NCBI GenBank assembly: GCA_963721725.1
Contig: CAVRLX010000032.1
Location: 124,001 to 188,000 of the forward strand
Length of the DNA: 64,000 bases
Reading direction: 5' to 3'
Origin: RI-153 sp963721725
Lineage (GTDB): Bacteria > Chloroflexota > Anaerolineae > Caldilineales > Caldilineaceae
Position 1 is the first letter of the stretch; each line of letters starts with the position of its first letter. Made by a program: the position numbers and the translations under genes. Positions 17,517-29,094 of this stretch are shown here, in pieces. The notes under the pieces were generated by a model, which did not search any database, was not told the DNA's origin, and worked only from the letters and a program-made list of their open reading frames with translations.

Positions 17517-18935
17517 CTACGGGTAAATTCCCCGCAACTTCACGGCCTCAATAATCCGCCCAATCGCAATTGTATAAGCTGCCGTGCGTAGATCCTGCCC
17601 TGTGCGCAGGGTTACGCCTAGCACTTCGTCCAGATTGTCCAGCAGTTTGCGCTCCATCTGGCGGCGGATCTCGCTTTCGTCCCAGAAGAAGGCTTGTAAA
17701 TCTTGCACCCACTCAAAGTAGCTGACCACCACACCGCCGGCATTACACAAAATATCGGGGATCACCATCACGCCTTTGTCGTTAAGAATGGCGTCGGCTT
17801 CGGGGCTGGTGGGACCGTTGGCTCCCTCGGCAATTACACGCGCGCGGATCTTGTCGGCGTTCTCGCCGGTAATCTGCCCTTCCAGCGCGGCGGGAACCAG
17901 AATATCCACATCCAATTCCAGCAACTCTTCGTTGGTCAGCGTTTCCGCGCCGGGGTAGCCAATCACCGTGCCGTGCTCGTCGGCAAAGTGGCGCAGATGG
18001 CGCGGGTCCAGCCCGCGCGGGTTATAGATGCCGCCGTTAACATCGCTCACCGCCACCACACGGGCAGCGCGTTCGTGCATGGTGCGGGCGGTCCAACTGC
18101 CCACGTTGCCAAAGCCCTGGATGGCGACGGTGGCATCTTCCAGGCTTTTACCCAGCTTGCGTTTGAGCAGCGCACGGGTGACATAGGTTACGCCCAGGCC
18201 CGTGGCATATTCACGACCCACAGTGCCGCCCAACCCAATCGGCTTGCCAGTGATCACCGCAGGGACGGAATAGCCCTTGTGCATGGAATAGGTGTCCATA
18301 ATCCAGGCCATGATCTGGGCGTTTGTGCCGACATCCGGGGCGGGAATGTCGATCTCCGGGCCAATGAAGGGGCTGATCTCCGTGGCATAGCGGCGGGTGA
18401 GGCGGCGAATTTCGTTGTGGCTCAGTGCTTTGGGATCGACAATGACGCCGCCTTTGGCCCCGCCATAGGGCAAATTCATCAGCGCACACTTCCACGTCAT
18501 CCACATTGCCAGCGCCCGGCATTCGTCCAACGATACATCTGGGTGATAGCGGATGCCGCCTTTGGTGGGGCCGAGGGTGGTATTGTGGTGGACACGGAAG
18601 CCGGTGTACATGCGAATGCTTTCGTCGTCCATCACCACCGGGAAGTGTACGATTAGCTCGCGGCACGGCACGCGCAAATAGTCGATCATGTCTTCGTCCA
18701 ACCCCATCACCGCGCCCACCCGGTTGAGCTGGGCCTGGGCCACAGAATAAGCACTGTCACGCGGGACCGATGGCTCATGGCTGCGGGCTTGTTGCTTGGC
18801 GCTGAGCGGTTCATCGACAGAAGGCAAATGTTGGCGGGAAAGGGCATCGTCGGGCAGATGATCGCCGTTCCTGACCGCGGGGGCGGGCTGCGTGGATTCA
18901 GCACGGGACTGGGGTGTTGCGTTGTTTTTCGCCAT
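17517..18935 (-). CDS. Glu/Leu/Phe/Val family dehydrogenase (glutamate dehydrogenase)
   Basis: A 472-residue amino acid dehydrogenase catalysing reversible oxidative deamination, most likely of glutamate to 2-oxoglutarate. The dimerisation/substrate domain has GPTKGGIRYHPDVSLDECRA and the catalytic lysine region LMNLPYGGAKGGVIVDP. The NAD(P) domain has VAIQGFGNVGSWTARTMHE. The C-terminus has VIPDILCNAGGVVVSYFEWV. An extra N-terminal tail of about 60 polar residues precedes the usual start of the domain. ATG 18935 has AAGGAG at good distance; the frame is open further upstream to 18980 but without a ribosome site. It is divergent from the DUF1540-like gene. Confidence 0.92.
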   Translation of the reverse strand: MAKNNATPQSRAESTQPAPAVRNGDHLPDDALSRQHLPSVDEPLSAKQQARSHEPSVPRDSAYSVAQAQLNRVGAVMGLDEDMIDYLRVPCRELIVHFPVVMDDESIRMYTGFRVHHNTTLGPTKGGIRYHPDVSLDECRALAMWMTWKCALMNLPYGGAKGGVIVDPKALSHNEIRRLTRRYATEISPFIGPEIDIPAPDVGTNAQIMAWIMDTYSMHKGYSVPAVITGKPIGLGGTVGREYATGLGVTYVTRALLKRKLGKSLEDATVAIQGFGNVGSWTARTMHERAARVVAVSDVNGGIYNPRGLDPRHLRHFADEHGTVIGYPGAETLTNEELLELDVDILVPAALEGQITGENADKIRARVIAEGANGPTSPEADAILNDKGVMVIPDILCNAGGVVVSYFEWVQDLQAFFWDESEIRRQMERKLLDNLDEVLGVTLRTGQDLRTAAYTIAIGRIIEAVKLRGIYP

Positions 18936-18976
18936 TGAAAAACTCCTTGGATCACGGTTAGCTTTAATAAAATGCG

Positions 18977-19006
18977 GCATCCGGCGGATGCGTTGCTTTG
19001 ATTATA
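18977..19006 (-). promoter_or_regulatory. Candidate promoter and small palindrome before glutamate dehydrogenase
   Basis: On the minus strand TATAAT lies at 19001-19006, but no good -35 box accompanies it. Just downstream, 18977-18991 is a perfect inverted repeat (GCATCC-GGC-GGATGC) between the presumed transcript start and the start codon at 18935. It could be an operator. The rest of 18936-19341 shows no gene. Confidence 0.4.
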
Positions 19007-19145
19007 CGCTGTGCGTCGAAACGTACATGTTAGAAGGCTTCCATGCCAGCGCGGGTTGCCGGCTACATGCCTGGATTCTGCCTAGTTTGGGCCTAAAAGA
19101 TCCAGAAATCAACTGAGATCGTAGGCAAGTTTTGCGCCAAATCGG

Positions 19146-19173
19146 TTGACGAGCATCCTAAGTGTGATATACT
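19146..19173 (+). promoter_or_regulatory. Promoter for the DUF1540-like gene
   Basis: TTGACG at 19146-19151 and TATACT at 19168-19173 are 16 bases apart. The transcript would have a leader of about 160 bases before ATG 19342. I see no known riboswitch in that leader. Confidence 0.55.
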
Positions 19174-19341
19174 CCGTAATATTTTTGGCTTCAAAAAACT
19201 CATATTCAAAGCGTGATGCGCGCCCCTGGGTGCTCTTTCTGATGGTGGACGTTGGATGTTCAGCCCCCTGCTGAACCTGAAGGGTGGAAGAGGGTGAAAG
19301 GGCGTAGCATCGCCAGTGATTTTTAGGTGGAGGAAAGTTGA

Positions 19342-19644
19342 ATGACTCGGATCCGCTGTCCACAGGACCGCTGCATTTTTAATGTTGATGGGTGGTGTGA
19401 TGCTGATGAAATTGAGATCGACGCTGTCACGATTGCCTGTCTCACCTTTGAAGAAGTCGATTACGAAACATACCGTGTCCATCCTGATCCCGACGACGAC
19501 GAGTTGGAATGGGACGATGAAGATCCGCTTTGGAACGAAAACCTCGACGAAAGTCTCTATGAAGCCGGTGGTGAAGAAGATGACGAAGAGGAGGAGGAGG
19601 AACTGACCCTGGAGGAAGATGACGACGACGACGCTTGGACCTAG
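19342..19644 (+). CDS. Small acidic DUF1540-like Cys protein
   Basis: A 100-residue protein. Residues 6-34 hold four cysteines (6, 11, 19, 33) in the spacing of the DUF1540 family: RCPQDRCIFNVDGWCDADEI and later ACLTF. Such clusters usually bind a metal, probably zinc. The remaining two thirds are extremely acidic, with long Asp/Glu runs, and are likely disordered. GGAGGAAAG lies before the ATG. No function is established for the family; the acidic tail suggests a basic partner or cation buffering, which is inference. Confidence 0.7.
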   Translation: MTRIRCPQDRCIFNVDGWCDADEIEIDAVTIACLTFEEVDYETYRVHPDPDDDELEWDDEDPLWNENLDESLYEAGGEEDDEEEEEELTLEEDDDDDAWT

Positions 19645-19663
19645 CCTTGTCATCTTAGGTAAA

Positions 19664-19715
19664 GGGTTGAGGTGAAGGGTTGAGGTGAAGGATTGAGGTG
19701 AAGGATTGAGGTAAA
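19664..19715. repeat. 13-bp tandem repeat, four copies
   Basis: Four contiguous 13-mers: GGGTTGAGGTGAA twice, GGATTGAGGTGAA, GGATTGAGGTAAA. They follow the acidic protein gene. A hairpin (AGAGGGCG at 19748-19755 with CGCCCTCT at 19763-19770) lies just beyond, before the kinase gene, without a U-tract. Confidence 0.8.
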
Positions 19716-19797
19716 GAGTGTCGCAGCACAAGTGATTAGCGTAGCATAGAGGGCGTCGCAAGCGCCCTCTTGTGATCTCTAGATTGTGAGTAGACTG

Positions 19798-21582
19798 ATG
19801 GATAGTGCCAACACAGCCGAGACAAGGGCCGGCCTGCGCCGCCAATGGCCTGTGGTGAAGGCCGCCCCGCCCCAGGATCAGGTGCGTGTTCATGTGAAGG
19901 GCAAGAGCTATGTGGCCCCAGCGGGTACGCCGGTGGAAGCCTTTGTGTGGCAGGCCATCGTCGATCAATCGGTAGCCGGTACTGGCTCAATTGCAAGCCC
20001 AATGGCTGTGTTGATGGATGGCCGCCTGCGCGAATTAACCACACCTGTGCAGTTTGAAAGCACGGTGGAAATTGTAGAATTTGAGCATGCCGACGGGGCG
20101 CGCATCTATCGCCGTTCGTTGACGCTGTTGCTATTGGTGGCCGTGGGCCGTCTGCATCCGTCGGCGCGGGTGGCCGTGGAACACAGCCTGCCTTTTGGCG
20201 CCTATCATTGCACGATTCTTGATCATCCGCCGCTAGACGAGCGCGAACTGGCCGCCGTGGAGGCTGAGATGACCCGCCTCGTCGAAGCCGATCTGCCCAT
20301 CACCTCGCGGCGGCTGCCTCTGGAAGAAGTGGTGGATTTCTTCCAAAATAATGGCGATGAAAGCAAGGTCAATCTGCTGGCACACCGCACCAAAGAGGAT
20401 CTGGCGCTCTATACGCTGGACGGCGTGCAGAACTATTTTCACGGCTATATGGTCCCCAGCACAGGCTACCTTACCACCTTTGGGCTGGTCCCCTATGGCG
20501 ATGGCTTTTTGCTCCGCTTCCCTGTACGCGAAGACCCGCGCCGCTTGCAACCTGTTCAGCCCAGCGGACCGTTGGTGGCTGTTTTTCAGGAATACCAAGA
20601 TCGGATGGGCAAGATGGCGCTGCGTAATTTGGGCGCGCTCAACAACGCCGTGGTCGCCGGCAAAATGCCCGAAATCACCCTGATCAGCGAAGCCTTCCAC
20701 GAGCGGCGCATCGCCCACATTGCCTCGCGCGTGGCGCAAAGCTGGGACGAGGCAGAGCCAGGCGGCAAACGGGTGCGGGTGGTGCTGATTGCCGGGCCAA
20801 GCAGCAGCGGAAAAACCACCTTTGCCAAGCGGCTGGGCGTGCAATTGCTCTCCCACGGCATCCGCCCCTATGCGCTTTCGTTGGATAACTATTTTGTGGA
20901 TCGGGATCGCACGCCGCGCTTGCCCAACGGCGAATACAACTTCGAGTCTATCGAAGCGATTAACTTGACGCTGTTAAACGAGCAATTGGTGGCTTTGTTG
21001 GAGGGGCAAGAGGTGATACTCCCGCTCTATAACTTCATCAGCGGGCACAGCGAAGTGGGCGAGACCGTGCGGCTGGAACCCAATCAAGTGCTGATCATCG
21101 AAGGCATTCACGGGCTAAACCCACAACTGACCACGGCGATCTCGGCGGATTATACACTGCGCGTCTATGTTAGCGTCTTGGCCCATCTCAATTTGGATCA
21201 GCACAACCGCATCTCCACGTCGGATGTGCGTTTGCTGCGCCGCATCGTCCGTGATTATGCCCACCGTGGCTACACCGCCATCGATACCATCCTACGCTGG
21301 GAGAGTGTACGGCGTGGCGAGCAGCACTATATTTTCCCCTATCAAGGCAATGCCGACGAAATCTTTAACTCTGCGCTGCTCTATGAGCTTTCGGTGCTCA
21401 AGCCGATTGTCGAGCCGTTGCTGCTCCAAATCGAATGGGATTCGCCAGCCTATGTTGAAGCGCGGCGATTGTTGGCCTTCTTGCGCTGGGTGCGCCCCGT
21501 GGCCACCGATCTCGTGCCGGATAATTCGATTATCCGCGAGTTTATTGGCGGTTCGATTCTCAATCGCTTTGCTATGTTGTAA
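19798..21582 (+). CDS. TGS-domain uridine kinase-like protein
   Basis: A 594-residue fusion. Residues about 20-90 form a TGS domain (KGKSYVAPAGTPVEAFVWQ); residues about 110-180 resemble the second additional domain of threonyl-tRNA synthetase; the C-terminal half is a P-loop uridine kinase (VVLIAGPSSSGKTTFAKRLG, SLDNYFVDRD, and VLIIEGIHGLNPQL). The same fusion is known from other bacteria, where it is annotated as nucleoside kinase. It should phosphorylate uridine or a related nucleoside; the TGS part may bind RNA or nucleotide. Start is uncertain: ATG 19798 or GTG 19786, neither with a strong ribosome site. It converges on copA, with a terminator between. Confidence 0.85.
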   Translation: MDSANTAETRAGLRRQWPVVKAAPPQDQVRVHVKGKSYVAPAGTPVEAFVWQAIVDQSVAGTGSIASPMAVLMDGRLRELTTPVQFESTVEIVEFEHADGARIYRRSLTLLLLVAVGRLHPSARVAVEHSLPFGAYHCTILDHPPLDERELAAVEAEMTRLVEADLPITSRRLPLEEVVDFFQNNGDESKVNLLAHRTKEDLALYTLDGVQNYFHGYMVPSTGYLTTFGLVPYGDGFLLRFPVREDPRRLQPVQPSGPLVAVFQEYQDRMGKMALRNLGALNNAVVAGKMPEITLISEAFHERRIAHIASRVAQSWDEAEPGGKRVRVVLIAGPSSSGKTTFAKRLGVQLLSHGIRPYALSLDNYFVDRDRTPRLPNGEYNFESIEAINLTLLNEQLVALLEGQEVILPLYNFISGHSEVGETVRLEPNQVLIIEGIHGLNPQLTTAISADYTLRVYVSVLAHLNLDQHNRISTSDVRLLRRIVRDYAHRGYTAIDTILRWESVRRGEQHYIFPYQGNADEIFNSALLYELSVLKPIVEPLLLQIEWDSPAYVEARRLLAFLRWVRPVATDLVPDNSIIREFIGGSILNRFAML

Positions 21583-21595
21583 GAGGGAAAATAAG

Positions 21596-21628
21596 AGAAG
21601 TCGAACTTTTCCGAAAAGTTCGACTTCT
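21596..21628. terminator. Hairpin between converging kinase and copA genes
   Basis: A 15-base perfect stem (21596-21610 with 21614-21628) with a three-base loop. The arm contains AAGTCGAACTTTT. There is no clear U-tract, but the position between convergent stops supports a terminator role. Confidence 0.6.
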
Positions 21629-21646
21629 GGGTCACAGCGATCTACT

Positions 21647-24183
<2,537 letters not shown>

Positions 24184-24199
24184 AATCTTCCCTCTTCTC

Positions 24200-24267
24200 A
24201 TGACAAGGCGACAGGGTGAAAGAGTGACAAGGCGAAGCGAGTTTCCTTCACCTTGTCACCTTGTCAT
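24200..24267. repeat. 21-bp inverted repeat between copA and copZ
   Basis: Arms 24200-24220 and 24247-24267 match at 19 of 21 positions as inverted repeats (arm begins ATGACAAGG). The unit GACAAGG recurs inside the loop. It could fold in the csoR-copZ-copA transcript and tune copA expression. Confidence 0.55.
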
Positions 24268-24271
24268 CATG

Positions 24272-24481
24272 TTACGCTTCTTGCGGCGGATAATCGATCT
24301 CTTTTAACAACGTCTTAATCTCGTCCCATGTAGCGGGTGCGTCATAGTCCACCACCACCTCTTTGCTACTTTCGTCGGCGCTGACACGCTTGACACCGGC
24401 CAACTCGCCCACTTCCGTTTCAATCGTATGCGTGCAATGGCTACAGCTAATGTTGGGAACAGTAAACGTCTTGGTTGTCAT
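24272..24481 (-). CDS. copZ: Copper chaperone (HMA domain)
   Basis: A 69-residue single HMA domain, MTTKTFTVPNISCSHCTHTI, with the metal-binding pair Cys13 and Cys16, and a normal beta-alpha-beta-beta-alpha-beta pattern ending YPPQEA. It would bind Cu(I) in the cytosol and pass it to the N-terminal domains of CopA. The frame is open upstream to 24607, but that stretch reads through a degenerate repeat (MDEGRETMDEGER); ATG 24481 is the family start. It lies between csoR and copA on the same strand. Confidence 0.88.
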   Translation of the reverse strand: MTTKTFTVPNISCSHCTHTIETEVGELAGVKRVSADESSKEVVVDYDAPATWDEIKTLLKEIDYPPQEA

Positions 24482-24527
24482 GATTGGAGCCTTTCTCTTC
24501 TTAGTATGTGGGTATGGAATTGTTGCA

Positions 24528-24590
24528 GACGATGGACGAAAGACCATAGACGAAGAACCAACCTCGAACCGTTCTCCTTCGTCCATCGTC
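24528..24590. repeat. Degenerate repeat and inverted repeat between csoR and copZ
   Basis: GACGATGGACGAA at 24528-24540 is mirrored by TTCGTCCATCGTC at 24578-24590 (13-base perfect arms). The motif GACGA(T/G)GGACGA recurs up to 24607. It lies in the csoR-copZ spacer and could form a transcript hairpin. Confidence 0.55.
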
Positions 24591-24599
24591 TCTCGTCCC

Positions 24600-24881
24600 T
24601 CATCCAATTTTCCCGCTCATCTCAAACACACTGGTGATCTCTTTCAACACCGCCTCGCGCTCTTCGGCGTTGTCGCCCTGAATGGCCGAAGTGACACACG
24701 TGTGCAAATGGTTGTCCAGAATCAAGGCGCTAACCTTGTTCAGCGCGGCCTGCACAGCCTGAATCTGCTTAATCACGTCGATACAATAGCTATCCTCTGC
24801 CACCATGCGCTCAATGCCCTTTACATGACCGGCAGCACTGGCAAGCCGTTGTTGGGCTAACTTTTTGGTCTCGTCGTTCAT
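24600..24881 (-). CDS. csoR: CsoR family copper-sensing repressor
   Basis: A 93-residue all-helical DUF156 protein. The Cu(I) ligand set is complete: Cys33 (SYCIDVIKQIQAVQAALNKV), His58 and Cys62 (DNHLHTCV). The 25- and 4-residue spacings equal those of Mycobacterium CsoR Cys36-His61-Cys65. Apo-CsoR binds a G/C-rich operator and releases it when Cu(I) is bound. A matching operator and promoter lie immediately upstream, so the csoR-copZ-copA unit is probably autoregulated. Confidence 0.92.
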   Translation of the reverse strand: MNDETKKLAQQRLASAAGHVKGIERMVAEDSYCIDVIKQIQAVQAALNKVSALILDNHLHTCVTSAIQGDNAEEREAVLKEITSVFEMSGKIG

Positions 24882-24914
24882 GTCGTTCCCTTCATTCCGT
24901 TTATCTTTCTGTCT

Positions 24915-24940
24915 ATCCCCCCCCCCAGTGGGGTGGGATA
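24915..24940 (-). promoter_or_regulatory. Probable CsoR operator
   Basis: The segment begins TATCCC and ends GGGATA, with a C-run and a G-rich half around AGTGGGG, giving an imperfect G/C-rich dyad of the type bound by CsoR. It covers the expected transcription start of the csoR promoter at 24946-24974. Confidence 0.65.
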
Positions 24941-24945
24941 TGTCT

Positions 24946-24974
24946 ATTGTAAATCAATAGAGAGCATCTGTCAA
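24946..24974 (-). promoter_or_regulatory. sigma70 promoter of the copper operon
   Basis: On the minus strand TTGACA (24969-24974) and TACAAT (24946-24951) are exactly 17 bases apart. The transcript would start near 24939, inside the CsoR-type dyad. Confidence 0.75.
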
Positions 24975-25014
24975 GCTGCAAAAGATAAAACTTCAACAGT
25001 ATAGAGATGCCTAG

Positions 25015-25077
25015 GGTGCGACGCACTCGCTAGGGCGAGAGTGGCTATAAAGAGCTTTGTAGCGAGTGCGTCGCACC
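25015..25077. repeat. Dispersed palindromic element, copy 1
   Basis: Arms 25015-25032 (GGTGCGACGCACTCGCTA) and 25060-25077 are perfect inverted repeats, with imperfect pairing extending outward to about 25003 and 25088. The central loop resembles that of the second copy at 37339-37419. It lies between csoR and aspS. Confidence 0.8.
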
Positions 25078-25114
25078 TATAGGTATCTGCAATAGAGAGA
25101 TTGAACCCTCAATA

Positions 25115-25143
25115 TTGCACACGCTGCTTTCGCCATCTATAAT
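25115..25143 (+). promoter_or_regulatory. sigma70 promoter of aspS
   Basis: TTGCAC (25115-25120) and TATAAT (25138-25143) are exactly 17 bases apart. The transcript would start near 25150, leaving a leader of about 97 bases. Confidence 0.72.
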
Positions 25144-25164
25144 GAATTGAAGCAGTGGCACACT

Positions 25165-25195
25165 GCGCCAAAGGGCCGAAGTCCGCCCTTTGCGC
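25165..25195 (+). promoter_or_regulatory. Hairpin in the aspS leader
   Basis: GCGC-C-AAAGGGC (25165-25176) pairs with GCCCTTTGCGC (25185-25195), with one bulged C. Flanking bases can pair further. No T-box specifier or AGGGTGGNACCGCG antiterminator is seen, so any regulatory role is open. Confidence 0.5.
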
Positions 25196-25246
25196 GTCTG
25201 TGGTGTCACTTTTCATCATGATCTATGCACTGGATGAGGATTTTGT

Positions 25247-27067
<1,821 letters not shown>

Positions 27068-27081
27068 CAAATTTAGCGCAT

Positions 27082-27110
27082 TTGCTCTGACCTCGCAATC
27101 GGTGTACAAT
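27082..27110 (+). promoter_or_regulatory. Promoter of the 6S-like RNA
   Basis: TTGCTC (27082-27087) and TACAAT (27105-27110) are exactly 17 bases apart; initiation is expected at about 27117. The site starts 14 bases after the aspS stop. Confidence 0.65.
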
Positions 27111-27116
27111 TGAACC

Positions 27117-27304
27117 ACCCCTGCGATGTTCGTGATCAGCCAGAATACGGGGCGAGCCAACAATAAAAATATGGGAGCATGGTGACGTAATGTAGATGTG
27201 ATAGCCAGCCCAACCCTGGGCCACGGCAAGACTGAAACATTCAGCTAGCACCCACCTGCAATAGCAGGTTCGCACCCACTGGTTCACACGGCATTGCGGG
27301 GATA
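27117..27304 (+). ncRNA. ssrS: Probable 6S RNA (SsrS)
   Basis: No credible protein is encoded here. The two ends fold together: CCCCTGCGATG near 27118 pairs with CATTGCGGGG near 27292-27301, and the next part, CGTGATCAGCCAG, pairs with CTGGTTCACACG. This gives a long closing stem. The 5' part GATGTTCG...CCAG and the 3' part CGGCATTGCGGGG resemble the Escherichia coli 6S RNA ends (GATGTTCG...GGCCAG and CGGCATCTCGGAG). An inner hairpin (CCTGC-AATA-GCAGG) is present. Length is about 188 bases, against 184 in E. coli. A promoter precedes it and a terminator follows. 6S RNA mimics an open promoter and sequesters RNA polymerase in stationary phase. A covariance-model search would settle it. Confidence 0.7.
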
Positions 27305-27309
27305 CCAAA

Positions 27310-27338
27310 AGCTGTCCGGCTCTACCGGCGGCTTTTTT
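27310..27338 (+). terminator. Terminator after the 6S-like RNA
   Basis: AGCTGTCCGG and CCGGCGGCT pair with one bulged T around the loop CTCTA, followed by six T residues at 27333-27338. Confidence 0.75.
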
Positions 27339-27388
27339 CTTTGTCTGGAATCTCTACTTCGCTCTTCTCCCCTGTCATTTACACTAGA

Positions 27389-27447
27389 CAGCGCCGCGAA
27401 GGAACAAGGCTCTTTGAAAAATCTCCTTGTGTCCTGCGGAGTCTATA
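27389..27447. repeat. Dispersed 60-bp repeat, copy 2
   Basis: Resembles 10201-10260 along its whole length, from CAGCGCC to the closing CTGCGGAGTCTATAG. The rest of 27339-27529 holds only a small hairpin (GCGAA...TTCGC) and no gene. Confidence 0.6.
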
Positions 27448-27529
27448 GACGAATTGCGAAGCGGCTGTTCGCAAAGTTTCCCAAAAAAGAAGTTAAATCT
27501 GGGCAAGCCTTCGTCTACGCGGAGTCATC

Positions 27530-28312
27530 TCAACCCGCCATCAAGGCCCGCGCCATGCCATAGCTGCCCGCCATCAGGCCACCGTCTACGTTGAGCACCG
27601 TGCCGGTGATCCAGGCGGCTTCGTCAGAGACCAAAAAGAGGGCGGCATTGGCGATATCTTCGGCTTCGCCCACCCGTCCCAACGGATACCACGCGGCCAG
27701 CTTGTCAAAGACCGCCGGTTCCTGGGCCAAGCGTTCGCCCCAGATCGGTGTACGGACTGTGCCTGGGCAGATCACATTGGCGCGCACGCCGTGGGGACCA
27801 TATTTAATCGCCATGTTTTGGGTCAGGTTGATCAGCCCGGCTTTGGCCGCGCTATAGGGTTCCTCGCCCAGACCGGTCAGCCCGTTCACCGAGGCAATGT
27901 TAAGGATGACACCGTGTCGCCGCTCGATCATGCCGGGGATCACGGCTTTGGCAAACAAAAAAGCACCTTTCAGCACGATGTCCAAATTGCGATCCCAGGT
28001 TACTTCATCAATGGTGCGGATGTCGTCGCCCTGGGAGATAGCGGCATTGTTGACGAGAATATCCACCCGACCCCAGTGCGCCAGCGTGGCTTCCACACTG
28101 CGCGCCACCTCTATCGCTTGGGATACATCGGCTTGCAAGGCCAACGCTGTGCCGTCCGCTGCCTCGATTTGGGCGGCGACACGTTGCGCTCGTTCTTCCC
28201 GCACATCGACAACGGCCACCCATGCGCCCTCATGGGCAAAGCGCTGCGCCATTGCCTCGCCGATGCCCGATCCGCCGCCGGTAATCAACGCCACTCGTTT
28301 GTCTAATCGCAT
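27530..28312 (-). CDS. SDR family oxidoreductase
   Basis: A 260-residue classical short-chain dehydrogenase/reductase. The cofactor loop is ALITGGGSGIGEAMAQRF, with Asp after the second strand (VAVVDVRE) favouring NAD(H). NNAAIS, the catalytic serine in ILNIASVNGL, and YSAAKAG (Tyr-x-x-x-Lys) complete the active site. The C-terminus has GTVLNVDGGLMAG. ATG 28312 has GGGGGT upstream; an earlier in-frame ATG at 28324 is less likely. The substrate cannot be read from the sequence. It is divergent from the GreA-C-terminal gene. Confidence 0.9.
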   Translation of the reverse strand: MRLDKRVALITGGGSGIGEAMAQRFAHEGAWVAVVDVREERAQRVAAQIEAADGTALALQADVSQAIEVARSVEATLAHWGRVDILVNNAAISQGDDIRTIDEVTWDRNLDIVLKGAFLFAKAVIPGMIERRHGVILNIASVNGLTGLGEEPYSAAKAGLINLTQNMAIKYGPHGVRANVICPGTVRTPIWGERLAQEPAVFDKLAAWYPLGRVGEAEDIANAALFLVSDEAAWITGTVLNVDGGLMAGSYGMARALMAG

Positions 28313-28574
28313 GGTTACCCCCATGTTAGTTTTTGGTTTTGGAATTTGTGTACACAGATTTGAAAGCTATCCCAGCGAAACTCCGCGCAATTTGCCTGTT
28401 ACCGCACGGCGTAAGGGACTCTAGGCTTCGACGCTTGTGCTGTGTGTCTCTGCAACACGAATCACGCAATCAAATCACCTGTTTGTGCGATTTCCCCGCC
28501 GTATACTCCCGATCCACGCGATTGTATCATGCAAAGCGCACTGGGGGCCATGTATACGCCATCTGTGCCTAGTC

Positions 28575-28603
28575 TTGAAATTGCGGGTGATTTCTGTCAC
28601 AAT
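28575..28603 (+). promoter_or_regulatory. Promoter of the GreA-C-terminal/Smr genes
   Basis: TTGAAA (28575-28580) and CACAAT (28598-28603) are 17 bases apart. GGAGG at 28624-28628 follows. Elsewhere in 28313-28638 I see only a short CACGAATCACGCA element near 28454, related to the heptameric islands. Confidence 0.5.
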
Positions 28604-28638
28604 GGCGAAACCCTGACCCGCTTGGAGGATAATCCGGT

Positions 28639-29094
28639 TTGCCAAAAGGAAAACAGCGCATTATGGACCAAGACTCTCCACGCCAAGTGCGAACGGGCGT
28701 ACGGATCGAACTTGAACTGATCGACGAGCGCGGCCATGCCGAGCCGCTTTCGCTGGTGATTGTGCGCGAAGCCAGCGCAGATATTGACGAGGGGCTGATT
28801 GCAACCAGCACGCCGCTGGCGCGGGCCATCCTGGGCAAGAGTGCGGGCAGCACTGTTGCCTATCGCCAGGGAGACGTACATGCTATACGCATTCTGGCTG
28901 TGGGGGATGCGCCTGTGGATGTGGCTGGCGATGCCGCCGAGCGCAGACAAGCGGCGGTGCAACAAGCAGTGGCCGACGCCGCCCGCACCAATGCCGAGAT
29001 CTTCGCCGCTTCGTATACTAGCAAGTGGGGCGGGTATGATGCTGGTGGCGTGGAATGGGAAGCCAAACAAGAGGAAGATGATGGCAAAACTTAA
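28639..29094 (+). CDS. GreA/GreB C-terminal-domain protein
   Basis: A 151-residue protein whose central part (PLSLVIVREASADIDEGLIA, then TSTPLARAILGKSAGSTVAY) matches the FKBP-like C-terminal domain of transcript cleavage factors GreA/GreB. The N-terminal coiled coil with the two acidic catalytic residues is missing, as in Rnk-type proteins. It should therefore bind RNA polymerase near the secondary channel without cleaving RNA, perhaps competing with Gre factors. TTG 28639 has GGAGG ten bases upstream; ATG 28663 is the alternative. The 3' end overlaps the Smr gene start. Confidence 0.7.
   Translation: MPKGKQRIMDQDSPRQVRTGVRIELELIDERGHAEPLSLVIVREASADIDEGLIATSTPLARAILGKSAGSTVAYRQGDVHAIRILAVGDAPVDVAGDAAERRQAAVQQAVADAARTNAEIFAASYTSKWGGYDAGGVEWEAKQEEDDGKT

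Noticed and set aside
19093..19968. A 291-codon minus-strand frame
   Set aside because: It is antisense to the DUF1540-like gene and the start of the kinase gene and has no recognisable domain.
25144..25246. T-box riboswitch before aspS
   Set aside because: No AGGGTGGNACCGCG element or specifier loop could be found.
27240..27300. Possible tRNA-like or tmRNA end (GGTTCGCACCC)
   Set aside because: The flanks do not form a T-arm; the segment fits the closing stem of the 6S-like fold instead.
27294..27563. An 89-codon frame covering the 6S-like RNA terminator
   Set aside because: It spans a terminator and a dispersed repeat and has no protein-like features.
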